Origin: Chlorobiaceae bacterium
GTDB lineage: Bacteria > Bacteroidota > Chlorobiia > Chlorobiales > Chlorobiaceae
DNA: 64,000 nt
Direction: 5' to 3'
Assembly (NCBI GenBank): GCA_013334965.1
Contig: JAAXWO010000005.1
Coordinates: 1 to 64,000 of the forward strand
Shown here: one piece after another, positions 39,009 to 50,717 of the stretch
How the letters are laid out: each line of letters begins with the position of its first letter
Numbering within the stretch: the first letter of the stretch is position 1
Translations under genes and position numbers: made by a program
Notes under the pieces: generated by a model
What the model saw: the letters and a program-made list of their open reading frames with translations, nothing else
The model's database searches: none
Told to the model about the DNA's origin: nothing

Positions 39009-39482
39009 TCAGGAAAGGGGACAGAACGCAATCAGTTCGACTTCGACGCTTGCATTCAGGGGGAGAGAAGCAACACCGACAGCGCTTCTTACATGCCGCC
39101 CCGCTTCACCGAAAATTTCACCGATAAGGGCTGATGCGCCATTTGCCACGATATGCTGGTTGGTAAAGCCCTGGGCGCTTGAAACATAGACAGTGAGCTT
39201 CACTATGCGTCCGACAGCGTCAAGCGATCCCGCCTCAGACCTGATAGCTGCAACAGCATTGAGCGCGGCGGTCCTTGCAGCTTGCGCGACCTCATCCTGA
39301 CGATCTTCACTCACACTTCCCTTCCCTGAAGGTTCCAGAAGTTTTCCTTCGACCAGCGGCAGTTGACCTGAGGTATAAATAAGTTCCCCGATACGAATAG
39401 CAGGCTGATAAAGGCCTGCCGGGGCAGAAACAGGGGGAAGCACGATTCCTGACTGCACCAACGACTCCTCGATAGATGTCAT
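39009..39482 (-). CDS. RidA/YjgF-family reactive intermediate deaminase
   Basis: 157 residues from ATG 39482 (MTSIEESLVQSG); an ATG eight codons upstream is less likely. Core motifs GELIYTSGQLPL, NAVAAIRSEAG, KLTVYVSS and GRHVRSAVGVASLPL match the longer, Rid4-like branch of the family. RidA removes reactive enamine/imine products of PLP enzymes. It is divergent from the thiamine operon. Confidence 0.88.
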   Translation of the reverse strand: MTSIEESLVQSGIVLPPVSAPAGLYQPAIRIGELIYTSGQLPLVEGKLLEPSGKGSVSEDRQDEVAQAARTAALNAVAAIRSEAGSLDAVGRIVKLTVYVSSAQGFTNQHIVANGASALIGEIFGEAGRHVRSAVGVASLPLNASVEVELIAFCPLS

Positions 39483-39601
39483 AATTAGTCTGGTTGATAT
39501 TGACAAAACATGACTTCAGCCTGATTTCAGCAGCTTTAAACAACAGGCTTCAGATTGTGATTACATTTGAAAAATAGTTATCGTGCGGGAAATTGAAACG
39601 T

Positions 39602-40240
39602 ATGGCAAAAAAATACCGGCAGCTCCCCAGAATGATGGTCGTCAGCAGCGGCGGCGAACATCTTCTGCACAATGGACTGGCTCTCCTGCAGGCTGACGCC
39701 ATGGCCCTGTCCGGGCCAGTGATCTATCAGCTTCGCGAAAAAGGGCTGGAAGCGGGAGCCCTGTATGCGCTCTGCAGGCAGATCGCTCCGATAATCAAGT
39801 CATCAGGGTCCCTGTTCATGGTCAACGAGCGATTCGACATCGCACTTGCATCCGGGGCACAAGGAGTTCACCTTCCCGAGTCGTCATGCCCGGTCGACAG
39901 CATCAGAAAGGCCGCTCCTGGCCTTATTACCGGACAAAGCGTGCATGGTCCGGCATCGGCCCTGACCTCTGAAAAGGCGGGCATCGATTACCTGCTCTTC
40001 GGGCCTGTGTTTTCCACACCGTCCAAGGAGCCTTTCGGTCCGCCCCAGGGTCTTGAGGCGCTCCGTGAGGTTTGCAGGAGCGTTTCCATTCCAGTATTCG
40101 CCGTCGGCGGAATAACACCGGACAGGGCTTGTGCCTGTATCGAAAACGGAGCCTACGGCGTCGCAGCCCTTGGATCGTTCCTCGACGCCGGAACCCTGCC
40201 AGAAACGGTCAACAGGTTTCGATCCTTTATCCCGTCATGA
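39602..40240 (+). CDS. TenI/ThiE-like protein (probable thiazole tautomerase)
   Basis: 212 residues from ATG 39602; the frame can open at TTG 39593. TIM barrel of the ThiE family, but the details are TenI-like: [15 protein letters not shown] in place of the ThiE HLGQxD motif, GQSVHGP, and [14 protein letters not shown] followed by [12 protein letters not shown]. TenI aromatises the thiazole made by ThiG and is not itself a phosphate synthase. First gene of a three-gene thiamine unit; its stop overlaps the next start (ATGA). No TPP riboswitch was seen upstream. Confidence 0.75.
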   Translation: MAKKYRQLPRMMVVSSGGEHLLHNGLALLQADAMALSGPVIYQLREKGLEAGALYALCRQIAPIIKSSGSLFMVNERFDIALASGAQGVHLPESSCPVDSIRKAAPGLITGQSVHGPASALTSEKAGIDYLLFGPVFSTPSKEPFGPPQGLEALREVCRSVSIPVFAVGGITPDRACACIENGAYGVAALGSFLDAGTLPETVNRFRSFIPS

Positions 40241-40851
40241 ACCTTCCTCGTCGATTTCTCTGCGTCATCACCGATGAACGCGCCTGCCCTGTCGAACTCG
40301 CGACAATGGCACTCGACGGAGGCGCCCGCATGGTCCAATTACGCAGGAAAACAGCTTCGGGACGCGAGCTTTATGAGTGGGCTGTCAGAATCCAGGAACT
40401 CTGCCGCCAGCGTGAAGCGATGTTCATCGTCAACGACCGCTTAGACATCGCCCTTGCCATGCATGCCGATGGAGTGCACCTCGGCCAGCAGGATCTGCCC
40501 GCAAAGATAGCCAGGGCTCTGCTCGGCCCCGAGGCCATCATCGGCGTATCGGTTTCCACCCCCGCCGAGGCCGAAAATGCCGGGCGTGACGGTGCGAACT
40601 ACATAGGTGTGGGCCACATCTTCCCGACCTTTTCGAAAGACAAGCCGTCTCCGCCCCTCGGCATGGCCTCGATCAATCCGATCGGCAAGGCTGCCGGCCT
40701 TCCCGTGATAGCCATCGGAGGCATCGAAACGGGGAATATCCGGGAGGTAATGAAGGCCGGAGCATCCGGAATTGCGGTCATCTCGGCCGTTTGCGGGGCC
40801 GATCACCCCGCAGCAGCCGCCAGGGAACTGGTTAATAAAATCTGGCAATGA
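40237..40851 (+). CDS. thiE: Thiamine-phosphate synthase
   Basis: 204 residues from ATG 40237, overlapping the previous stop. Full ThiE motifs: [57 protein letters not shown] and VIAIGGIE. It joins the pyrimidine pyrophosphate and thiazole phosphate halves of thiamine. The frame extends upstream to 40072 only as a shadow of the TenI-like gene. Confidence 0.93.
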   Translation: MNLPRRFLCVITDERACPVELATMALDGGARMVQLRRKTASGRELYEWAVRIQELCRQREAMFIVNDRLDIALAMHADGVHLGQQDLPAKIARALLGPEAIIGVSVSTPAEAENAGRDGANYIGVGHIFPTFSKDKPSPPLGMASINPIGKAAGLPVIAIGGIETGNIREVMKAGASGIAVISAVCGADHPAAAARELVNKIWQ

Positions 40852-41690
40852 ACATGCATCATGAGTTTACCACCGTCCTGACCATCGCCGGTTCTGACGG
40901 CAGCGGAGGTGCCGGTATCCAGGCCGACCTGAAGGCTTTCGCCGCCTGCGGGTGTTACGGATTGAGCGTCATAACGGCCGTTACGGCCCAGAACACGATG
41001 GGAGTCAGGGATTATCTTGCGATTCCGGCATCGTTCATCCGCACTCAGTTCGAGACGATTGCCGACGACATCCGTATCGATGCAGTCAAGATCGGAATGC
41101 TCGGTTCAACGGATTCGGCACAAACGGTCACAGGGCTTCTTGGAGGGCTCAGGGGAGTTCCGGTCGTCCTCGACACCGTTATGCGCTCATCGAGCGGGAA
41201 AAGCCTGTTTCCGGAAGAAAACCGGGCTTCGATGTCGCGACTGTTTCCGCTTGCGACGCTGATTACCCCGAACCTGCCGGAAGCGGCCTGGCTTACAGGT
41301 CGTGAAACCCATCCTTCAGGAGATGGGGAGATCGAAGAGATGGCGTTGGCGCTGCATCGACAGGGAGCATCCTCGGTCCTGGTTAAAGGTGGGCATGGGG
41401 AGGGGAGTGAATGCAGGGACTGCCTGTTGCATGAAGGAGAGTTCCACTGGTTTTCCAACCGTAAAATCGTCACGCGAAACACTCACGGCACTGGATGCAC
41501 CCTCTCGTCGACTATTGCTTCTGAGCTGGCAAAGGGAACGGGAATGGTCGATGCGGTCGGAAACGCGATCGTTTATACGAGATCAGCCCTGGAGGCAGGA
41601 GCCTCATGGCGCCTTGGACACGGCAACGGTCCGTTGCAGCACTTTCCTCAATCGTGTTTCACAAGGCGGGGCGATCGGCCGATGGAATAA
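40848..41690 (+). CDS. thiD: Hydroxymethylpyrimidine/phosphomethylpyrimidine kinase
   Basis: 280 residues, ATG overlapping the thiE stop by 4 nt. Ribokinase-like fold: [20 protein letters not shown] at the N-terminus, [20 protein letters not shown] and [11 protein letters not shown] with the catalytic Cys/Gly region. It makes the pyrimidine pyrophosphate used by ThiE. The 3' end runs 43 nt into the convergent UDP-glucose dehydrogenase gene. Confidence 0.93.
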   Translation: MNMHHEFTTVLTIAGSDGSGGAGIQADLKAFAACGCYGLSVITAVTAQNTMGVRDYLAIPASFIRTQFETIADDIRIDAVKIGMLGSTDSAQTVTGLLGGLRGVPVVLDTVMRSSSGKSLFPEENRASMSRLFPLATLITPNLPEAAWLTGRETHPSGDGEIEEMALALHRQGASSVLVKGGHGEGSECRDCLLHEGEFHWFSNRKIVTRNTHGTGCTLSSTIASELAKGTGMVDAVGNAIVYTRSALEAGASWRLGHGNGPLQHFPQSCFTRRGDRPME

Positions 41691-42991
41691 TAGTTGAACC
41701 CGAGCTGCTCCATCACTTCCGGGTTGTAGATGTTCCTGCCGTCGAAAATTACCGGCTGCCTGAGGGATTTCCTGATATGGTCGAAATCCGGACTGCGGAA
41801 CACCATCCATTCGGTCATGACAGCCAGGGCATCGGCGCCATTCACAGCCGATTCAGGGTGTTCGACAAAGACAAGGTCCTCCCTGTCCCCATAAATCCGC
41901 TTTGCCTCCTTCATGGCCACCGGGTCATAAGCCCTTATGGTCGCCCCGTCCTTCCAGAGCTCTTCCATGACCCGTCGGCTTGGCGCCTCACGCATATCGT
42001 CGGTGTTCGGCTTGAACGAAAGGCCCCAGAGTGCGATGACCCGCCCTTTGAGGTCGCCGTCAAAATGCTCCCTGATCATTGAAACGAGTCGAAGCTTCTG
42101 GTCGTGGTTGACAGCTTCGACGGCCTGCAGGATGCGTGAATCGTAACCGTACTTCCGCGCGGTACGTTCGAGAGCCTGGACATCCTTGGGAAAACAGGAG
42201 CCGCCGTAGCCTACACCCGGATAGATGAAGGCGAACCCGATTCGAGAATCAGAGCCGATGCCTCTGCGCACGGCCTCGACGTCAGCCCCTACACGCTCGG
42301 AGATATTCGCAATCTCGTTCATGAAGCTGATCTTTGTGGCCAGCATGGCGTTGGCCGCATACTTGGTCAGCTCGGCAGAACGGATGTCCATGGCGATAAA
42401 ACGCTCATGGCTTCGGTTGAATGGGGCGTAGAGGTTTCGCAGGAGCTCCTTGGTCCTCGGATTGTCCACACCGACCACAATACGTTCCGGCTTCATGAAA
42501 TCGTCGACGGCATCTCCCTCCTTGAGGAATTCGGGGTTGGATACAACATCGAAATCGATCTCCTTCCCCCTTTCGGCAAGCACCGTATGAATCGTTTCGC
42601 GCACCAGGTCTGCAGTGCCGACGGGAACGGTTGACTTGTTGATGACGATGCGGTAATCCTCCATGTGGCGTCCGATGCTCTCGGCAACGCTCACCACATG
42701 ACGGAGATCGGCAGAACCGTCCTCGTCCGGAGGAGTTCCGACGGCGATGAACTGGTAGATGCCGAAAGCGACCCCTTCATGGATGCTTGTGGTAAATTTC
42801 AGCCGCCCTTCCCGGAGATTCTCTACGACGATATCCTCCAGTCCTGGCTCATAAATCGGTATCACGCCCTCTTTGAGGCGGGCGATCTTCTCCTCGTCGA
42901 TATCAACGCAAAGCACTTCGTTGCCTACCTCAGCAAAACACGCCCCAGTAACAAGTCCTACATAACCGGATCCGAATATCGTAATCTTCAT
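41648..42991 (-). CDS. ugd: UDP-glucose 6-dehydrogenase
   Basis: 447 residues. N-terminal Rossmann motif [20 protein letters not shown], catalytic Cys in [16 protein letters not shown] near residue 262, and the C-terminal UDP-binding domain ([17 protein letters not shown]). It oxidises UDP-glucose to UDP-glucuronate for surface polysaccharides or lipids. It overlaps thiD tail to tail. Confidence 0.94.
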   Translation of the reverse strand: MKITIFGSGYVGLVTGACFAEVGNEVLCVDIDEEKIARLKEGVIPIYEPGLEDIVVENLREGRLKFTTSIHEGVAFGIYQFIAVGTPPDEDGSADLRHVVSVAESIGRHMEDYRIVINKSTVPVGTADLVRETIHTVLAERGKEIDFDVVSNPEFLKEGDAVDDFMKPERIVVGVDNPRTKELLRNLYAPFNRSHERFIAMDIRSAELTKYAANAMLATKISFMNEIANISERVGADVEAVRRGIGSDSRIGFAFIYPGVGYGGSCFPKDVQALERTARKYGYDSRILQAVEAVNHDQKLRLVSMIREHFDGDLKGRVIALWGLSFKPNTDDMREAPSRRVMEELWKDGATIRAYDPVAMKEAKRIYGDREDLVFVEHPESAVNGADALAVMTEWMVFRSPDFDHIRKSLRQPVIFDGRNIYNPEVMEQLGFNYYSIGRSPRLVKHD

Positions 42992-43062
42992 GCACTCTGT
43001 ATTTGAAATTCCAAGGCTGCGACAGGCGAAACTCTTAAATACACAACAATAAAAATGAATTG

Positions 43063-43108
43063 AAAACCGCCAGTTCCCGGCGGGCGCCTATGCACTCGTA
43101 AGAGTGCA
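43063..43108 (-). terminator. Terminator region after the lipoprotein gene
   Basis: Two hairpins on the minus strand: TGCACTC/GAGTGCA (43091-43108) and CCGCC/GGCGG (43067-43083), the second followed by TTTTC. They end the nrnA-pepA-esterase-lipoprotein transcript. Confidence 0.55.
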
Positions 43109-43117
43109 GGGAATCAA

Positions 43118-43963
43118 TCAGTCAAAAACAATAATCAGACAACGCGACTTTCTCCAGAACTCTCCCTCATCCTTGATAAGAAGCAGCGCAGAGGTCTTTC
43201 CGCCCACAAGATCGTACGACGCCCTGGTATGGGGAGTCAGGATATGGACATTCCTGACCGGTTTGTCCAGAAAGAGATCCCTTGTTTCGGAAATGTCGAT
43301 CTGCTTGAAGGTTTTGGTATCAAAATCGTTGGCAAGCACGGGAGCACTCCGGAAAAGTCGGCTGAATGTGCCCTGAGGAGCCAGGATTCCCTTGGCGGCG
43401 AGCTGATCGGCGGTGCCCGTGATGTAATAGGCCGTGGACATCTGGTCTTCCTGATCGCTGATGACCTCGTCCATGACATCTACTGTGGACATGAGCTTCG
43501 ATATCTGCGAGTTGAGCTTGGATATCTCCCCTTTCATCGCGTTGACCTCACGCCCTTTCGATTCGATGTCACCCTTCAGGTCAACGGTCATGCGGTCAAG
43601 CGCCTCGACGCGGTATTTGGAGTCACGATTCTCTTTTTCCAGCCTGCTGACCAGGTTTTTGCTTGCAGAGAGCGTTGAATCGATGAACCGGATATTGCTG
43701 TAGATCTCCCTGCCGATCTGTTCGGATGTCTGCTGCTTGCGACCTTCGACATCTGAAGAGAGGCGGACGACCACAGCCTCTTTCTGCCGGATCCGGCCAA
43801 GATTCTTCTGCACCTGTACCAGGATCGCCATCATCGATTCAAGATGCTGCTGCTCCTCCTTCTTCTGCTCCTCCTGGGTGCACGAAGACAATCCGGCCCC
43901 CATCGCGGCGACCAGTATGAGGACGACAACTCGCCGCCAGGGCTTCAAAGCCATTCTATCCAT
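43118..43963 (-). CDS. Coiled-coil lipoprotein, unknown function
   Basis: 281 residues from ATG 43963, or ATG 43954 four codons in. Signal peptide with lipobox (GAGLSSC, Cys near residue 28), a highly charged start (EEQKKEEQQ), and a long coiled coil from about residue 35 to 165 with heptads of L, I and V. The last 110 residues are a globular part with [14 protein letters not shown] and NVHILTPHT. Likely an envelope protein anchored by lipid. No family recognised with confidence. Its start overlaps the end of the esterase gene by 19 nt. Confidence 0.75.
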   Translation of the reverse strand: MDRMALKPWRRVVVLILVAAMGAGLSSCTQEEQKKEEQQHLESMMAILVQVQKNLGRIRQKEAVVVRLSSDVEGRKQQTSEQIGREIYSNIRFIDSTLSASKNLVSRLEKENRDSKYRVEALDRMTVDLKGDIESKGREVNAMKGEISKLNSQISKLMSTVDVMDEVISDQEDQMSTAYYITGTADQLAAKGILAPQGTFSRLFRSAPVLANDFDTKTFKQIDISETRDLFLDKPVRNVHILTPHTRASYDLVGGKTSALLLIKDEGEFWRKSRCLIIVFD

Positions 43964-44649
43964 TGTTCAACTCCCTCTTTGGTTCCGTACCACCGTGTAT
44001 GTGGCGCGGGCAGATGCTCGCATTCGGGTATAGTAACATTTTCGGCTCCTTCAAGAAAACAGCTTATTGCAGGAACCACTCCATCGCCGTCAAGGTTTCC
44101 GTCATCGGTAACGCTTCGGTAAAACATGCTGCACAGGCGTTCTGTCACGTTGCCGTTCATCGACCCGCGATACCGGTCGCTGACGACCGATACGACATGG
44201 TACTTCCGGAAAAATTCAGGCTCCAGATGGCTGAAGATATAATCCGTCTTGATTTTTGCGAAATGTTCATGGGTATGAAACGGTGTGCCGAGAGTCACAA
44301 GCCGTCCGACCATGCTGTTCACGGTATAGAGATCGCCCTGAAAAGGCTTTTGGAGCAGGTAAACCATTGCGACCGTACCGCCGCCGCTATGGGCGACAAT
44401 AGTGACCGGTTCGCCGGGGAAACGGGCGGCCATCTGCCTGACCGTGCGGTCCAGAGCGGCCATAACCCTGTTTGTCGAACGTTCCGGAGAGGGTGGAAAT
44501 CCTATCCAGTCGACCAGGTTCACTGGCGCGATGGCGATTTTCTCCTTCGGTATCCAAGCCGACAGGGCATCCCTCATCACATCGTAGAGGGAGTCCCAGA
44601 AAAGCACCCCGGGAACGATCACTACCGGGTTCTGTCTGACATCTGCCAT
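43945..44649 (-). CDS. Alpha/beta-hydrolase, lipase/esterase-like
   Basis: 234 residues. [14 protein letters not shown] gives the oxyanion strand, IVAHSGGGT carries the nucleophile Ser, and later DGDGVVP and ECEHLPAPH supply a plausible acid and His. Resembles PGAP1/LipB-type lipases. No signal peptide. It lies between pepA and the coiled-coil lipoprotein and overlaps the latter by 19 nt. Substrate unknown. Confidence 0.75.
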   Translation of the reverse strand: MADVRQNPVVIVPGVLFWDSLYDVMRDALSAWIPKEKIAIAPVNLVDWIGFPPSPERSTNRVMAALDRTVRQMAARFPGEPVTIVAHSGGGTVAMVYLLQKPFQGDLYTVNSMVGRLVTLGTPFHTHEHFAKIKTDYIFSHLEPEFFRKYHVVSVVSDRYRGSMNGNVTERLCSMFYRSVTDDGNLDGDGVVPAISCFLEGAENVTIPECEHLPAPHTRWYGTKEGVEQWIEWL

Positions 44650-44687
44650 AGCGAACGACTCTTGTGTAATTCCTTGATTGAAAATCA

Positions 44688-44714
44688 GGAGGGCTGGCCT
44701 ACGGCCGGCACTCC
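44688..44714 (-). repeat. Stem-loop between pepA and esterase genes
   Basis: GGAGGGCTGGCC/GGCCGGCACTCC with a 3-nt loop and two mismatches; no clear T run. It could limit read-through from pepA into the esterase gene. Confidence 0.5.
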
Positions 44715-44726
44715 TTCAGGCAACCC

Positions 44727-46244
44727 TTATGCCCACCCTTTCAGCAGGTCGACCAGGAGGCGAACCCCGAAGCCAGTCCCGCCCGGTGTTTTTCCCCCGC
44801 CTTTTGCAAGAAAGGCCGGACCGGCTATATCGACATGAGCCCAGCTCTTGTGCCCGTCGATGAATTTTTCGAGAAATTTGGCGGCCGTGATTGCCCCGCC
44901 CCAACGCCCGCCAGTATTGCTGAGATCGGCGACATCGGACTTGATCAGCTCATCGTACTCGTTCCAGAGAGGCATCCGCCATACCTTTTCACCCGAAGAC
45001 TGACCGGCCCGATATAGATCGTCAGCCAGGTCGTCATCGTTGCTGAACAGTCCGGCGGCAGCATACCCGAGAGCGACGACACAGGCTCCGGTAAGTGTGG
45101 CCAGATCTATGATGACATCCGGATCGTACTCCCTTTTGGCATAGGTCAACGCATCGGCAAGGATCAGGCGCCCTTCGGCATCAGTGTTGCCGACGTCGAC
45201 CGTGATCCCCGACATGGTGGTGATGATGTCTCCCGGCTTCATCGCCGAACCGCCGGGCATATTGTCGGTGGCAGGTATTATGCCGATCACCCTTATCGGA
45301 AGGCCGAGCAGGGCGGCAGCCTCTACGGTGCCGATGACGCAGGCGGCGCCGGACATGTCGGATTTCATCTCGTCCATACCCTGTGCTGGCTTGATCGAGA
45401 TGCCTCCGGAATCGAAGGTAACGCCCTTGCCCACAAGGGCAACCGTCTTTTTCGACTTGCCTTTCGGCTGATAATCGAGTATGGTGAAGGTAGGAGGCTC
45501 CTTGCTGCCCTGGTTGACAGCCAGGAGACCGCCCATTCCGAGTTCAGTGATCTTCTTCCTGTCGAAAACCTTCACGTCGAACCCCCCTTTACGTCCCGCT
45601 TCCCTGGCGGCCTCGGCAAGGTCTTCGGCGGAGAGATGGTTGCATGGAAGATTGACCAGGTCCCTGCTCATGTTCTGGGAAATTCCGACAATGGCGCCGG
45701 AAGCGACCCCCTTTTCGATCGAGGAGTAGTGTTCTCCGCAACCGGCAAGGAAAAATTCATTGACCGTTGTCGGCGTTCCCGCCTCTTTTTTCTTCTCTTT
45801 GTCGAGCTTGCCGCTTTTCAGGCGGTGAAAGCGATAGGCGCCATGGAGAAGCCCCTCGCCCAGCAGGCCGGCCAGATATTCAGGATTCCGCCGCAGATGC
45901 TTCGACCACTCCCCGATCTTCGAGCAATCGATCGCCACGACGCCGAGATGCATGTCTGACGCCTTGTGTGCAATGGCGTTGGCTGCCTTGCGGTAATCGT
46001 CATTTGTCGTGGCGTCACCAAGACCGAGCAGGGCTATCCTCGACGCACCCTTGCCCGAGGAGGTACGATACAGCACCAGGATATCTCCGGCAGACCCATT
46101 AAAATCGCCGGATGCGCCTTTATCGATTCCAAGGCCCTGCAGAACGCCGGGCAACTCTTTTTTCAACTCTTTGGCAGTCAACGGCAGGGCAAGAATGTCA
46201 GCCTTGACCGACATGCCCTCTTTTGCTGTTACGGTGATCTTCAT
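44727..46244 (-). CDS. pepA: Leucyl aminopeptidase (M17)
   Basis: 505 residues. Signature NTDAEGRLILADAL near residue 355, VTFDSGGISIKPA with metal ligands, and VGKGVTFDSGG. The N-terminal domain is of the macro-like type seen in PepA. It removes N-terminal residues, mainly Leu, using two divalent ions. Some PepA proteins also bind DNA; that is not testable here. It lies 28 nt after the DHH phosphoesterase gene. Confidence 0.94.
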   Translation of the reverse strand: MKITVTAKEGMSVKADILALPLTAKELKKELPGVLQGLGIDKGASGDFNGSAGDILVLYRTSSGKGASRIALLGLGDATTNDDYRKAANAIAHKASDMHLGVVAIDCSKIGEWSKHLRRNPEYLAGLLGEGLLHGAYRFHRLKSGKLDKEKKKEAGTPTTVNEFFLAGCGEHYSSIEKGVASGAIVGISQNMSRDLVNLPCNHLSAEDLAEAAREAGRKGGFDVKVFDRKKITELGMGGLLAVNQGSKEPPTFTILDYQPKGKSKKTVALVGKGVTFDSGGISIKPAQGMDEMKSDMSGAACVIGTVEAAALLGLPIRVIGIIPATDNMPGGSAMKPGDIITTMSGITVDVGNTDAEGRLILADALTYAKREYDPDVIIDLATLTGACVVALGYAAAGLFSNDDDLADDLYRAGQSSGEKVWRMPLWNEYDELIKSDVADLSNTGGRWGGAITAAKFLEKFIDGHKSWAHVDIAGPAFLAKGGGKTPGGTGFGVRLLVDLLKGWA

Positions 46245-46271
46245 GCTTTAACGAAAATGATTGATAATGGA

Positions 46272-47333
46272 TTATTCGTTGATCTCTTCATGAGCAAACT
46301 TCCGGACATCCTCCAGAATCACCATCTGAGCTTTTTCGGCCGACATCTTCAACAGCGCCCCGGCGGCGTTCATATGCCCGCCTCCGCCGTAATGGGCTGC
46401 GAGTCGGTTGACGAAAATCCTGCCACGGGACCTGAAGCTGACCTTGGATCGGCCGTCCTGCATCTCGACGATCAGTACGGCGACTTTCACTGTCGGCACG
46501 CTGAGCAGGTAGCGAATGATGAGGTCGGTATCGAAAAGCTTGCTTTCGGTTTGCGTGAGCATCTCCTGGCTGATGTACAGCCAGGAGACCAGGCCGTTTT
46601 CAATGATCCTGATGCTGGACAGCGACAATCCGAGGAGTTTGAGCGCCTGTGGTGTCAACGAGTTGTAGATTCGGTCGTAAACCAGCTCGGGATTTGCGCC
46701 CTTTTCGACCAGAAGCCCGGCAATCCTGTATACGTAAGGAGTTGTCTTGGGAAACCTGAACGACCCGGTATCGGTCATGATGGCTGCGTAAAGGGCAGAC
46801 GCCGATTCGGGAGTGAACAGCGCTGTACCTGTCTGCGCTTCCATCGTCGTGATCAGGTCGCAGACCAGCTCCCCTGTCGAAGAGGCATAGGTTTCGCAGA
46901 TCGTGAGATCGGTGAAGTCCTCCGGCTCAAGGTGATGATCGATGCAGACGATCCTGAGTCTGCTCATTTCCCTTGCGAATTCAACATGCGGCCAGATCTT
47001 GCCGATGCGGTCATGGAGATTGGCGTCGAGCACGATAAGCAGGTCCGCCAGGAAAACCTCCTGCATATTCTCTTCGTCTCGGTCCCGAAAAACCTTTATG
47101 TCGAAAATATCCCTCAGGAAAACGTAGTTCGGAGGTACTTCGGTGGGATTGAAAATCGTCACCTCCTTGCCGAGCGACTTGAGCGCGATGGCGAGAGCGA
47201 TTTCACTTCCAAGACCGTCACCATCGGAATTCTCGTGAGTTGTAAGAATGATGTGCCTTGCCTCAAGCATCTCATCAATGACCGGCTTCCATTCACTTGA
47301 AGTCAGTGTCCGGCCATGTTCAGGTATAATCAT
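46272..47333 (-). CDS. DHH-family phosphoesterase, NrnA-like
   Basis: 353 residues. HENSDGDGLGSE near residue 33 is the first metal motif, IVCIDHHLEP the DHH motif, and GGGGHMNAAG near residue 317 belongs to the DHHA1 domain. NrnA proteins degrade 2-5 nt RNA and remove 3'-phosphate from pAp. First gene of the pepA operon. Confidence 0.88.
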   Translation of the reverse strand: MIIPEHGRTLTSSEWKPVIDEMLEARHIILTTHENSDGDGLGSEIALAIALKSLGKEVTIFNPTEVPPNYVFLRDIFDIKVFRDRDEENMQEVFLADLLIVLDANLHDRIGKIWPHVEFAREMSRLRIVCIDHHLEPEDFTDLTICETYASSTGELVCDLITTMEAQTGTALFTPESASALYAAIMTDTGSFRFPKTTPYVYRIAGLLVEKGANPELVYDRIYNSLTPQALKLLGLSLSSIRIIENGLVSWLYISQEMLTQTESKLFDTDLIIRYLLSVPTVKVAVLIVEMQDGRSKVSFRSRGRIFVNRLAAHYGGGGHMNAAGALLKMSAEKAQMVILEDVRKFAHEEINE

Positions 47334-47456
47334 CAGGTCAGGTAATGGTTGTCAAAATAAAACGATGGTATCGGAATCAAACAACAGAAGCCCACGGACA
47401 GACCTGTAAATAAAAAAAATCAGACCGGGCCCGTAACCGATCGCCGGAATACCATG

Positions 47457-47798
47457 TCAGGCCATCTGCAATCCGGTCATATCTTCACAGAACATGTCGA
47501 AATGCCGGCGATGCCGGTCAAATGCATCGCGCCCCTTATCGGTAACCCTGTAATTGGTCAGGGGCTTACGGCTTTCGAAGCTTTTCATGCACTCGACATA
47601 ACCCGCAGCTTCGAGCTTCCTCAGATGAATGCTCAGGTTGCCGTCGGTAGCCCTGATATTGTCGCGAAGTTCAACAAAAGAGGCCTCTCGCACGCTCAGC
47701 AGGTACGCGAGAGCTGCGAAGCGAATCCTCGCATGGATTACCTTGTCGAGTAACTGATGATTGTAATCCTTTTTCTCTTTGGATGGTTCCGTGTGCAT
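47457..47798 (-). CDS. Winged-helix transcriptional regulator (HTH_34/MarR-like)
   Basis: 113 residues. VIHARIRFAALAYLLSVREAS opens the DNA-binding domain, IRATDGNLSIHLRKLEAAGY is the recognition region, and SFESRKPLTNYRVTDKGRDAF the wing. No ligand-binding domain. It is divergent from rlmN; the target is unknown, and control of its own gap is plausible. Confidence 0.82.
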   Translation of the reverse strand: MHTEPSKEKKDYNHQLLDKVIHARIRFAALAYLLSVREASFVELRDNIRATDGNLSIHLRKLEAAGYVECMKSFESRKPLTNYRVTDKGRDAFDRHRRHFDMFCEDMTGLQMA

Positions 47799-47943
47799 TA
47801 TATTCTCGCAATGATTTCTTCGTGTGTTACGGGAATTATTCGTGTTATAAAGTACTTTTTTTATCGATCAACGGCAAGGATGGCGCAGTTTTGTGCGAGT
47901 CGTACGAAAACGAACCATCAGTCAATGCCCCGGAGAAACCTTA

Positions 47944-49056
47944 ATGACGTCAACTGACCATCAAGAAGCTGCCTTACTGCCGAATATAAAGGAGCTTAAC
48001 CGCAAACAGCTCGCCGACCTCATGGCTGATCTCGGAGAACCGAAGTTCCGGGCGGGCCAGCTTCACCGCTGGCTTTACGGCATGCAGGCGCAGGATTTCG
48101 AATCCATGAGCTCCTTCAGCCTGGGGTTGCGCAGCAAGCTCGCGTCGGTCTGGGCGATCCGCTCGGCCACGGTGGTCCGGGCTGACAGCGAAATGCCCGT
48201 ATCCGCCGACGGCAACCCGTCGACCACCGCCAAACTCCTTATCAAGCTCCCTGACGGGGAGCTGGTGGAAAGCGTCCTGATCCCGTCCGAAGAGCGGATG
48301 ACCGCATGTATTTCACCACAGGCAGGCTGTCCCCTCCAATGCTCCTTCTGCGCCACGGGACACATGGGATTCAGGAGAAACCTGTTCGCCTTCGAAATGA
48401 CCGATCAGGTCTATGCGCTCAATGAAGAGGCCCAGAACAGGTATGGCCGCGGACTGACCAACATCGTCTTCATGGGCATGGGCGAACCCCTGCTGAACAT
48501 GGACAACGTCATCGAAGCCATCGGCACGATGACAGAGCAGAACTACCGGTTCTGCATCGGCGCAAAAAGGATCTCGATCTCTACCGTCGGCCTGATACCG
48601 GGAATAGTGAGGATCGCGGAATCGGGCCTCAGGACCAAACTCGCCATATCGATCCACAGCGCGGACCAGCAGAAAAGGGAGAAGCTCATGCCGGTCGCCC
48701 GGCAATACCCCCTCGACGAACTCGGCCGTGCAATCGCGTTCTATAATGAAAAAACCGGTCAGCCAGTCACGCTGGTGTACATGCTTCTTGCAGGAATCAA
48801 CGACACTGCGGACGATGCCCGTAAACTGGCTCGCTTTGCAAAGAGAGTGTTCTGTAAAATTAATTTGATTGATTATAATCCAATCGTTAATTTCAAGTTC
48901 AAGCCTGCTTACAGCGACACAAGAAACGCGTTCGTAAGCCAGTTGCTGGATGCCGGTTTGCACGTCACCGTCCGAAAAAGTCAGGGCGCGGCTATCAATG
49001 CGGCATGCGGACAATTGGCTACCCTGTCCGGAAATGACGGATCAAAACCGCAGTAA
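47944..49056 (+). CDS. rlmN: Dual-specificity RNA methyltransferase RlmN
   Basis: 370 residues from ATG 47944, GGAG about 10 nt upstream; the frame is open from 47893. Radical SAM motif CPLQCSFCATG near residue 131, FMGMGEPLLN, and the C-terminal acceptor Cys in INAACGQL. It methylates C2 of A2503 in 23S rRNA and A37 in some tRNAs. Confidence 0.95.
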   Translation: MTSTDHQEAALLPNIKELNRKQLADLMADLGEPKFRAGQLHRWLYGMQAQDFESMSSFSLGLRSKLASVWAIRSATVVRADSEMPVSADGNPSTTAKLLIKLPDGELVESVLIPSEERMTACISPQAGCPLQCSFCATGHMGFRRNLFAFEMTDQVYALNEEAQNRYGRGLTNIVFMGMGEPLLNMDNVIEAIGTMTEQNYRFCIGAKRISISTVGLIPGIVRIAESGLRTKLAISIHSADQQKREKLMPVARQYPLDELGRAIAFYNEKTGQPVTLVYMLLAGINDTADDARKLARFAKRVFCKINLIDYNPIVNFKFKPAYSDTRNAFVSQLLDAGLHVTVRKSQGAAINAACGQLATLSGNDGSKPQ

Positions 49057-49078
49057 TTACTAACCGGCCCAGCTCATC

Positions 49079-50516
<1,438 letters not shown>

Positions 50517-50538
50517 AGCCAACGCCAGGAATAATCAT

Positions 50539-50573
50539 CGAAAAAAGTCAGTGCTCCACACTGGCTTTTTTCG
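50539..50573 (+). terminator. Rho-independent terminator after adk
   Basis: CGAAAAAAGTCAGTG, loop CTCCA, CACTGGCTTTTTTCG: a 15-bp stem with one G-T pair and a T6 run. Confidence 0.92.
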
Positions 50574-50717
50574 GTTCAGGGAATCGCAAGGATTGAATCT
50601 CACTCAATTTCTTCAGGTGCAACAGGGTAAAGCCTGGCCACACATGAGGATCTCTTTTACGACAGGTCGGGACTAACGATGCAATCGAATGGGGCTACAA
50701 ATTTATAGGGCGGCCTT

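Noticed and set aside
39540-39600. Searched for a TPP riboswitch upstream of the thiamine operon
   Set aside because: The conserved CTGAGA and ACCTG-type elements were not found.
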